Below, one piece after another: positions 14,865 to 20,582 of a stretch of DNA of 25,748 bases. Numbering within the stretch: the first letter of the stretch is position 1; the number at the start of each line of letters is the position of its first letter. The position numbers and the translations under genes are program-made. The notes beneath the pieces were generated by a model. It saw only the letters and a program-made list of their open reading frames with translations. It did no database searches and was not told the origin of the DNA. Origin of the DNA: an uncultured Flavobacterium sp. Its GTDB lineage: Bacteria > Bacteroidota > Bacteroidia > Flavobacteriales > Flavobacteriaceae. The stretch is taken from the NCBI RefSeq assembly GCF_946481155.1, contig NZ_CAMLMK010000034.1:1-25748 (forward strand), in the 5' to 3' direction.

Positions 14865-15779
14865 CAATCGCAACAGTGTCCTTCCATTCACCAAAACCAT
14901 CGGATCGATAAGGACAATGGAGAAAACACCTGCAACGATTATCAACTTGAGCACATTGTGCAATTGAACATACTCATAATGGGTTTCCGATTTCCAAAGT
15001 TTAAGAAGGAAGAAAATCAACACAATCAGGCTTACGTAGAAGTAAATGTCCATATAGCCCACATCGTATTTGTCAATCAGGATAAACACTGGGAGTATAG
15101 TGGAAATCGTCAGTGCCGTAATGACTTGTTTCGAAACTTTTTCGCCAAAACGAACCGGAATCGTCTGATAATTATTAGCTACATCGCCTTTTATGTTTTC
15201 AAGATCCTTAATCATTTCACGGATTAAAATTAAGAGGAACAAGAAGGTGGCGTGTGCAAAAATGACATGATAGAAATTTTTAAAGTAGAGCAAAATCCCA
15301 AAGAAAGGCAAGATGGCCAAAAATGAAGCCGTAAGGTTGCCGATAATTGGGTATTTCTTAAGCTTGTGCGAATAGAACCAGATAAGGAAGATGTACGTCG
15401 CAAAAAATAGAGCGGCACGCCATGAAATAATGTAAGCTAAAGCGGTAGCCAGGAAATTCAGGCCAAAATAGACCTGCAGTTTTGTTTTCTGACTCACGAG
15501 TCGGTCCAACATCGATTTGTTCGGACGGTTGATTAAGTCTTTCTCCGAGTCGTAGAAATTATTGATGATGTAACCCGAAGCAATCGTTAATGTCGAAACA
15601 AAAACAATGATAAATAACCGCCAATCAAGGATGACGTCAAGAGCGCGTTTTTCGGGAGCCAATATAAAGATTGACGATAAATACTGCGCCAGGACAATAA
15701 TAGGAATATTATAACCACGCACCACAGAAAATAAACTGAGGATTTTCATCAAGAACATTTTTGATTTTCTTGTGAGCAT
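14862..15779 (-). CDS. UbiA-family membrane prenyltransferase (geranylgeranylglycerol-phosphate geranylgeranyltransferase-like)
   Basis: An integral membrane prenyltransferase of up to 305 residues. It has the first Asp-rich motif of UbiA enzymes, NNFYDSEKDLINRPNK (N73, D77, D81), which binds the prenyl diphosphate through Mg. The second motif is in IKDLENIKGDVANNYQTIPVRFG. Seven to nine hydrophobic segments follow one another (RLFIIVFVSTLTIASGYII, AALFFATYIFLIW, ATFLFLLILI). Flavobacterial proteins of this type are commonly annotated as geranylgeranylglycerol-phosphate geranylgeranyltransferase, an archaeal-lipid-like step. Menaquinone or heme-type activity is possible, so the acceptor is not decided. 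Starts at residues 8 or 11 (MKILSLFSVVRGYNI) are also possible and fit the family's usual N-terminus better. It lies 59 bp downstream of the mevalonate kinase gene, consistent with use of the isoprenoids made by that pathway. Confidence 0.85.
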   Translation of the reverse strand: MLTRKSKMFLMKILSLFSVVRGYNIPIIVLAQYLSSIFILAPEKRALDVILDWRLFIIVFVSTLTIASGYIINNFYDSEKDLINRPNKSMLDRLVSQKTKLQVYFGLNFLATALAYIISWRAALFFATYIFLIWFYSHKLKKYPIIGNLTASFLAILPFFGILLYFKNFYHVIFAHATFLFLLILIREMIKDLENIKGDVANNYQTIPVRFGEKVSKQVITALTISTILPVFILIDKYDVGYMDIYFYVSLIVLIFFLLKLWKSETHYEYVQLHNVLKLIIVAGVFSIVLIDPMVLVNGRTLLRL

Positions 15780-15785
15780 GATTAT

Positions 15786-15817
15786 AGTCTAAAGTGGAAA
15801 GTCGTCAAGTCTAAAGT
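15786..15817. repeat. Spaced direct repeat AGTCTAAAGT, 22 bp apart
   Basis: Identical 10-mers at 15786-15795 and 15808-15817 fill the short gap upstream of the UbiA-family gene. An additional AAAGTC lies between them. It may be a regulatory pair or simple-sequence drift. Confidence 0.4.
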
Positions 15818-15838
15818 CTTAAATTATCTGCAGAAAAC

Positions 15839-16777
15839 TTAAAACTGATACACTACTTCCAATTTGTAATCTTTTAAAGAAGCTTTGGCTTTCTCAAAAT
15901 CCTGCGTAAAACCAAGGATATAACCGCCGCCGCCGGAACCGCAAAGTTTCAGGTAATAATCGTTGGTGTCAATTCCTTTTTGCCAAACCTGGTGGAATTG
16001 CTCCGGAATCATTGGTTTAAAGTTGTTCAAAACCACTTTGGAAAGTTTTTTGGTGTTCGCAAAAAGTGATTTCATATCGCCATGAAGGAAATTCTCCACA
16101 CAGGCATCGGTGTATTTTATGAATTGGGATTTCAGCATTTTCCGGAAGCCTTCTTCTTTCAGGTTTTCCATGAAGATGGTTACCATCGGAGCCGTTTCGC
16201 CCACAATCCCTGAGTCAATCAAGAAAACGGCACCTTTGCCCGACGCGCTTTGCGAAGGAATTCCGGTGGGTTCGATATTGTCCTGAGAATTGATTAAAAT
16301 CGGAAGGCTCAAATAGCTGTTCAGCGGATCTAAGCCAGAACTTTTTCCGTGAAAAAAGGATTCCATCTGCGAGAAGATCGCTTTTAGCTGCAACAATTTC
16401 TCACGGGTCAGGTTTTCCAGCACCGTAATCTTATTTGCTGCATATTTATCGTAAATCGCCGCTACCAAAGCACCGCTGCTTCCTACGCCATATCCTTGCG
16501 GTATACTGGAATCGAAATACATGCCGCGCTCCACATCGGCTTTCAGAAGCTCTAAATTGAATGTTACTAACCCGGGCTGTTCGTTCTGCACGTTTTCAAG
16601 ATGCGTTACAAAACGTTTCAGACTGGCATTGGATTTCAACGCTTCTTCCGACGGATTTTCATCCACTTTCAAAGCACCGTTATAAAAATTATAAGGAATA
16701 GACAACCCTTTAGAATCCTTGATGATTCCGTACTCTCCGAAGAGTAATATTTTTGAGTAAAAAAGCGGTCCTTTCAT
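15839..16777 (-). CDS. mvk: Mevalonate kinase (GHMP kinase family)
   Basis: A GHMP-superfamily sugar/isoprenoid kinase of 312 residues. Motif 1 is FYSKILLFGEYGII near the N-terminus. Motif 2, the ATP-binding glycine loop, is PQGYGVGSSGALVAAIY. Motif 3 is LCGSGGGGYILGF near the C-terminus. The order and spacing fit mevalonate kinase, which phosphorylates mevalonate at C5. The adjacent diphosphomevalonate decarboxylase supports a mevalonate-pathway role. Phosphomevalonate kinase belongs to the same superfamily and cannot be fully excluded from sequence alone. The start ATG at 16777 gives MKGPLFYSKILLFGEYG, with the first motif at its usual place. A 54-bp gap without a recognisable promoter or terminator separates it from mvaD upstream, so co-transcription is likely. 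Confidence 0.85.
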   Translation of the reverse strand: MKGPLFYSKILLFGEYGIIKDSKGLSIPYNFYNGALKVDENPSEEALKSNASLKRFVTHLENVQNEQPGLVTFNLELLKADVERGMYFDSSIPQGYGVGSSGALVAAIYDKYAANKITVLENLTREKLLQLKAIFSQMESFFHGKSSGLDPLNSYLSLPILINSQDNIEPTGIPSQSASGKGAVFLIDSGIVGETAPMVTIFMENLKEEGFRKMLKSQFIKYTDACVENFLHGDMKSLFANTKKLSKVVLNNFKPMIPEQFHQVWQKGIDTNDYYLKLCGSGGGGYILGFTQDFEKAKASLKDYKLEVVYQF

Positions 16778-16831
16778 ATATTGTTTTTGGTTTAAACGTT
16801 GGATCCAGACTTAAGTAAATGTAGTGAAAAA

Positions 16832-17917
16832 TCAAATACGATTTACAGCGCCATGGCCAATTTCGTCACAAATGTACTGACCATTTTGACAATAGCCAAC
16901 TAATTCGTTCTTAATAAATTGTAAAACAGTTTCTTTTGTATTTTCAGGATATAAAACATGGACATTGGCCCCGGCATCAAGTGTAAAACACACCGGAACT
17001 TGCGTCTCAGTTCTATATTTCCAGATTTTATTGATGATCTCCAATGTATTGGGTTTCATCAGGATAAAATAGGGCATCGACGTCATCATCATGGCATGAA
17101 GGGTCAATGCTTCGCTTTCCACGATTTTGATGAAATTTTCTATATCTCCGCTTTCCAGAACGCTCTTTATGGCCGATAAATTGTGATGGGCCTGAGAAAA
17201 ACGCTGTTCCGCAAACGGGTGGCCAAACATCAGGTCGTGACCCACCGTGCTTGATACTTGTTTTTCGCCTTTATCGACAAGAAGAATCGTATCCTGATAC
17301 TTTTTGAAATTAGAATGAACCGAAGAAGGAAATTCCACTCCGAATAAATCGGAACTGCCCTGAATTTCGGCATGATTCCCCCAAACTACAATGCTTCCTT
17401 TTACGCTTCGGCAGGCACTTCCGGAACCTAATCTTGCTAAAAAAGAGGCTTTTTCATAGAAATAGTCTTCTGTGATTTCCGGATGCAAATTTTTTTCCAG
17501 ACTCATAATGTTCATGGCCAAAGCCGCCATTCCTGAAGCCGAAGAAGCAATTCCGGAGCTGTGCGGAAAGGTGTTTTGCGTATCAATCGTGAAATGAAAA
17601 TCTTTCAGATAAGGGCAATATTCGAAAATACGCTCGAAGAATTTTTGGATTTTAGGTTTGAAATCTTCTTTGGGCTGGCCTTCAAAAAGCAAATCGAAAG
17701 AAAAACTTCCATCATTTATTTTCTTTGCGAAAGCCAATTTTGTAATGGTTTTGCAATTGTTCAGCGTAAAACTGATTGACGGATTTGCCGGTATCTGGTT
17801 GTCTTTTTTGCCCCAATATTTTACCAGGGCAATGTTGCTTGGCGCACTCCATTCAAAGCTTCCGTTTTCAACTGAAATGGTATAGTTGTTTTGGATAAAA
17901 TTCTTTTCAAAAATCAT
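16832..17917 (-). CDS. mvaD: Diphosphomevalonate decarboxylase
   Basis: Catalyses ATP-dependent decarboxylation of mevalonate 5-diphosphate to isopentenyl diphosphate, the last step of the mevalonate pathway. The protein (361 residues) has the signature WSAPSNIALVKYWGKKD with the conserved Lys, followed by PSISFTLNNCKT. It also has the glycine/serine ATP loop PHSSGIASSASGMAALA, the SGSACRS segment, and the catalytic Asp in FTLDAGANVHVLY. I use the ATG at 17917, giving MIFEKNFIQNNYTISVENG. The longer frame reaching 18025 adds 36 residues, crosses the TATCTTTG element at 17937-17944 and overlaps the divergent TspO gene, so it is not credible. It is the first gene of the minus-strand isoprenoid cluster. 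Confidence 0.94.
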   Translation of the reverse strand: MIFEKNFIQNNYTISVENGSFEWSAPSNIALVKYWGKKDNQIPANPSISFTLNNCKTITKLAFAKKINDGSFSFDLLFEGQPKEDFKPKIQKFFERIFEYCPYLKDFHFTIDTQNTFPHSSGIASSASGMAALAMNIMSLEKNLHPEITEDYFYEKASFLARLGSGSACRSVKGSIVVWGNHAEIQGSSDLFGVEFPSSVHSNFKKYQDTILLVDKGEKQVSSTVGHDLMFGHPFAEQRFSQAHHNLSAIKSVLESGDIENFIKIVESEALTLHAMMMTSMPYFILMKPNTLEIINKIWKYRTETQVPVCFTLDAGANVHVLYPENTKETVLQFIKNELVGYCQNGQYICDEIGHGAVNRI

Positions 17918-17936
17918 AAAACCTGAAAAATTTAAG

Positions 17937-17944
17937 CAAAGATA
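17937..17944 (-). promoter_or_regulatory. mvaD promoter, -7 element TATCTTTG
   Basis: An exact TAnnTTTG match on the minus strand, 19 bp before the chosen mvaD ATG. It decides the start codon. No TTG is at standard spacing. Confidence 0.55.
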
Positions 17945-17995
17945 CATTTTTAGACTGTTCGATTGGTAAATGCGCGGGTTTCTGTAGTTTTTTCC

Positions 17996-18003
17996 TATTT
18001 TTG
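17996..18003 (+). promoter_or_regulatory. Promoter of the TspO/MBR gene, -7 element TATTTTTG
   Basis: An exact TAnnTTTG match 16 bp before the ATG. It is divergent from the mvaD -7 element 52 bp away, so the two promoters share a compact intergenic region. Confidence 0.5.
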
Positions 18004-18019
18004 AACATAATTTACTCTG

Positions 18020-18496
18020 ATGCAAAAAATCACCCGAATTCTTACTGTTGTCGTTACCTGTTTGTGCATAGGTTATTTTTCCGGATTGGTAATCCGCGAA
18101 AGCGTTGAAATCTGGTTTCCGACATTAGTGAAGCCGAGTTTCACCCCGCCCAATTGGGTTTTCGCCCCGGTCTGGTCAACGTTGTACATCATGATGGGTG
18201 TCGCGGCAGGACTGGTTTGGAACCGCATGGAAACCGATAAGGGCAATGTTCGAAAAGGGTTATTGTTTTTTGCGATTCAGCTGGCGCTTAATTTTTTATG
18301 GTCGTATCTTTTCTTCGGATTACACAATCCTCTTGTGGCCCTGGTGGAACTTATGCTGCTGTGGCTGATGATTTATGAAACCTACCTTCAGTTTAAAAAA
18401 ATTGACAAAATTGCCGGAATGCTGCTGCTGCCTTATTTAGGCTGGGTAGCTTTTGCCGGAATCTTAAACGCAAGTATTTTTTGGTTAAACCGCTAA
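18020..18496 (+). CDS. tspO: TspO/MBR family membrane protein (tryptophan-rich sensory protein)
   Basis: A 158-residue membrane protein with five predicted helices. The TspO signature is clear: KPSFTPPNWVFAPVWSTLYIMMGVAAGLVWNR, with its cluster of Pro, Trp and Phe, followed by LNFLWSYLFFGLHNPLVAL and LPYLGWVAFAGILNASIFWLN. These conserved Trp/Pro segments define the family, whose members bind porphyrins and sterol-like ligands; the physiological role in flavobacteria is unknown. Length and helix number are normal. It is transcribed divergently from mvaD across a short gap, which could mean shared regulation of isoprenoid and tetrapyrrole-related functions, though that is only inference. No clear terminator follows in the 167-bp gap before the next gene. 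Confidence 0.93.
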   Translation: MQKITRILTVVVTCLCIGYFSGLVIRESVEIWFPTLVKPSFTPPNWVFAPVWSTLYIMMGVAAGLVWNRMETDKGNVRKGLLFFAIQLALNFLWSYLFFGLHNPLVALVELMLLWLMIYETYLQFKKIDKIAGMLLLPYLGWVAFAGILNASIFWLNR

Positions 18497-18663
18497 CTTT
18501 TCATCGAATTTTTTTACTTTTTAATGCTTATAATTAACGGGGAACTGATATTTTCGGTAACTTTATGGTTGCCCTGAAATCTCTTTTGTAAAAGGCAGAT
18601 TAGGATATCGGGATTTAGTTTTAAGTTTCTTATTGATGGATTAACAATTAAAAAAGTACAGTT

Positions 18664-19188
18664 ATGGTTTCACTAATTGTTTTAGCTGTTGGCTTATTGG
18701 GAATTTTATTAGGCTATTTGATAGGAAAATCATCGGTTGGATCTCCTAATTCCAGCCGACAAAAGGCTGATTTGGCCAAATACAAAAAAAAGTTATCCCG
18801 ACTTGCGGATGAAATAGAATCTCTAAAGAAAAAAAACGAAGCTGCTGCAACTCCGATATTGGGGTTTTCTGCGCCATTAATTGTAGAGCCGTTTGATGAG
18901 AAAGTGGCCTCTACTGTCCTGGGAAAAAAAGTACAGGAAAATGACTTAACCGTAATCGAAGGCATTGGCCCGAAAGTGGAAGAGCTTCTTAAAACTTCCG
19001 GAATACTGACATGGAAAAGCCTTTCGGAAACATCGGTGGATCGCTGCAATGAAATTCTGTCCAAAGCCGGGGAATTGTTTTCTTTTCACAATCCGGCTAC
19101 CTGGCCGCGACAGGCACGGTTGGCCTATCAGAGAAAATGGAACGATTTAAAAGCCTGGCAGGAATCGCTGCAAAGCGGCGTGGAATAA
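18664..19188 (+). CDS. Membrane-anchored helix-hairpin-helix protein of unknown function
   Basis: A 174-residue protein. Residues 1-22 are a membrane helix (LIVLAVGLLGILLGYLIG), followed by a Lys/Ser-rich helical stretch (about 35-60, LAKYKKKLSRLADEIESLKK) likely to be coiled coil. Residues 97-104 (VIEGIGPK) with VEELLKTSGILTW form a helix-hairpin-helix unit of the sort in DUF4332/HhH_5-like domains. The C-terminal part has SFHNPATWPRQARLA. HhH units bind DNA or proteins; here the domain would face the cytoplasm, so tethering of DNA or protein to the membrane is possible. Similar short proteins with an 'IEGIGPK' core are found in many Bacteroidota and remain uncharacterised as far as I know. 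Two partial -7 matches (18549 and 18558) lie upstream, neither convincing. A bidirectional terminator follows the stop. Confidence 0.8.
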   Translation: MVSLIVLAVGLLGILLGYLIGKSSVGSPNSSRQKADLAKYKKKLSRLADEIESLKKKNEAAATPILGFSAPLIVEPFDEKVASTVLGKKVQENDLTVIEGIGPKVEELLKTSGILTWKSLSETSVDRCNEILSKAGELFSFHNPATWPRQARLAYQRKWNDLKAWQESLQSGVE

Positions 19189-19193
19189 AAAAG

Positions 19194-19218
19194 AAAGGCT
19201 CTCGATGGAGAGCCTTTT
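19194..19218. terminator. Bidirectional terminator between the HhH gene and the T9SS protein gene
   Basis: A 10-bp perfect stem (19194-19203 with 19208-19217) with loop GATG. A short T-run follows on the plus strand and CTTTTTTA on the minus strand. The two genes converge here. Confidence 0.9.
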
Positions 19219-19272
19219 CAATATGGCAATTGAAAATCAGAACAATCTTTACCGTAGTGATTTTGGCAACCT

Positions 19273-20382
19273 TTATTCTTTTATAATTTTTTCTCTTGTA
19301 ATGTCTTTATCAGTAACTATTTCAACAAAATAAATTCCTTTTTTCAAATTACTAACATCTATTTTTTGTTCAGAATTACTGTTCTTGAATGTTTCTTTTT
19401 TCTGTACAGCATTCGAATTGTCAAAAATAGTTACGGCCATTAATTTTTCATTTTCACTAACCTTGATTGTAACTGTTTCTTTCACCGGATTAGGAAAAAT
19501 AAGGTTGCTTGTTTTAAATTTAATCGGGTCTTGTTCCAATTCATTCATGCAGGTCATAAAGTTTTTCGTGAAACTGTAATTCGTCCAACCGTATGCTGTA
19601 TTTGGAATTGTATAAGTTAAACTTTGGCCATGTATCGACGTACTTCTGTATTGCATTGTAACGGTATAGGTTGTTGCTGCATTACAATCATAAAATTCGG
19701 CGCCGTAACTCGGTAAAGTGTTTGTTGGCAAAGATGAATCTAAGCTTAAAAGGGTCAATTTGGTATCCGGGTAGCTGGTGCAGCCGCTAAGAACTTCCAA
19801 ATACAATTTACTGGCATTTACGTAGCTTCCAAATATTTTAAATCCAATATAGCCATTGTATAAATTGTTGCTGTTTTTTTTGCAATAACCGTTTAAGGTT
19901 AGCGAAAGGGATGGGGATGCTTCTTTAACCACATTAATATCGATTAACTGAGTGTTACAGAATTGTGACCCACAATAGCTTTTTACAGTGTAATTATGAT
20001 GCCCAAGAGATAAACCGCTTGGAATGGTATAAGTATGGGAAGCATAAGAAACTCCGTTGACATTGATTGTGCCATAGGTGTCTGATTGAGGGAAAGGATA
20101 ATCACAAAAGGTATTGGTTCTAAGCTGCAATGTTCCCAGTAATGAATTTTCGTAAAACGGAATCGTTACCGTATAGGTTTTATAGGTATCTACTCCATTT
20201 GATGTTCCTGAGCTAACCAGTGAAACAGCATTGGTCTGAATGCTTCCGTTTAGATTTGAAATTGTAAAATTAACCTGGTTCTGATTTTGACAAATTACTT
20301 GCGCTATTGAAGCTTCAGAAATACCAAAAACAGATAGCCCCAAACACAATTTGGCTACAACATTTAAAATAGTTTTTTTCAT
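19273..20382 (-). CDS. Secreted protein with T9SS type A C-terminal sorting domain
   Basis: An exported protein of 369 residues and unknown function. MKKTILNVVAKLCLGLSVFG begins a signal peptide that ends near IAQ (about residue 28). The middle (about 30-285) is rich in Ser, Thr, Tyr and Asn, with scattered Cys (for example NTFCDYPFP, YCGSQFCNTQ, LSGCTSYP), suggesting extracellular beta-sandwich modules that could carry disulfides. The last ~75 residues are a type IX secretion sorting domain: LIFPNPVKETVTIKVSEN, MAVTIFDNSNAV, IDVSNLKKGIYFVEIVTDK, ending REKIIKE. Such domains direct export across the outer membrane and are removed or used for surface attachment. I do not recognise the passenger. 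It lies downstream of the membrane LytTR regulator, with a 200-bp gap carrying three GTGAC boxes. Confidence 0.88.
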   Translation of the reverse strand: MKKTILNVVAKLCLGLSVFGISEASIAQVICQNQNQVNFTISNLNGSIQTNAVSLVSSGTSNGVDTYKTYTVTIPFYENSLLGTLQLRTNTFCDYPFPQSDTYGTINVNGVSYASHTYTIPSGLSLGHHNYTVKSYCGSQFCNTQLIDINVVKEASPSLSLTLNGYCKKNSNNLYNGYIGFKIFGSYVNASKLYLEVLSGCTSYPDTKLTLLSLDSSLPTNTLPSYGAEFYDCNAATTYTVTMQYRSTSIHGQSLTYTIPNTAYGWTNYSFTKNFMTCMNELEQDPIKFKTSNLIFPNPVKETVTIKVSENEKLMAVTIFDNSNAVQKKETFKNSNSEQKIDVSNLKKGIYFVEIVTDKDITREKIIKE

Positions 20383-20406
20383 GATTTTAAAAAATTAAAG
20401 TTTTCA

Positions 20407-20414
20407 CAAAACTA
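20407..20414 (-). promoter_or_regulatory. Promoter of the T9SS protein gene, -7 element TAGTTTTG
   Basis: An exact TAnnTTTG match on the minus strand, 24 bp before the ATG at 20382. No TTG is at 17-23 bp, so this may be an activator-dependent promoter. The first GTGAC box begins about 40 bp upstream of it. Confidence 0.5.
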
Positions 20415-20451
20415 GAAGCAGCAATTCTGTATGCCGTAAGAAAAATAGGCT

Positions 20452-20530
20452 TTGTGACGAATCCTATATAAAATAGTGACTAAAATGATAATCTTTTGCT
20501 TACACAAAAAAGATTCTGTGACAAATCTTT
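20452..20530. promoter_or_regulatory. Three GTGAC-centred boxes upstream of the T9SS protein gene
   Basis: GTGAC occurs at 20454, 20476 and 20518, spaced 22 and 42 bp, so all three fall on nearly the same face of the helix. Boxes 1 and 3 are extended: TGTGACGAATCCT and TGTGACAAATCTT agree at 10 of 13 bases. Box 2 (TAGTGACTAAAAT) is weaker. The spacing is typical of LytTR-type tandem sites, and the gene upstream codes for a LytTR protein. The box sequence itself does not match the general LytTR consensus well. Confidence 0.45.
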
Positions 20531-20582
20531 AATAATCAGGGATGAATATTTTACCATCGTTTTTTCGTAAAACGGAACTAGT

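Noticed and set aside
17918..18025. Longer N-terminus for diphosphomevalonate decarboxylase
   Set aside because: It crosses the TATCTTTG element and overlaps the divergent TspO gene's start; the family's N-terminal motif is fully contained in the shorter form.
20555..20577. Terminator after the membrane LytTR gene
   Set aside because: CGTTTT/AAAACG gives a 6-bp hairpin (20558-20574), but no T-run follows on the minus strand. It is at best a weak terminator.
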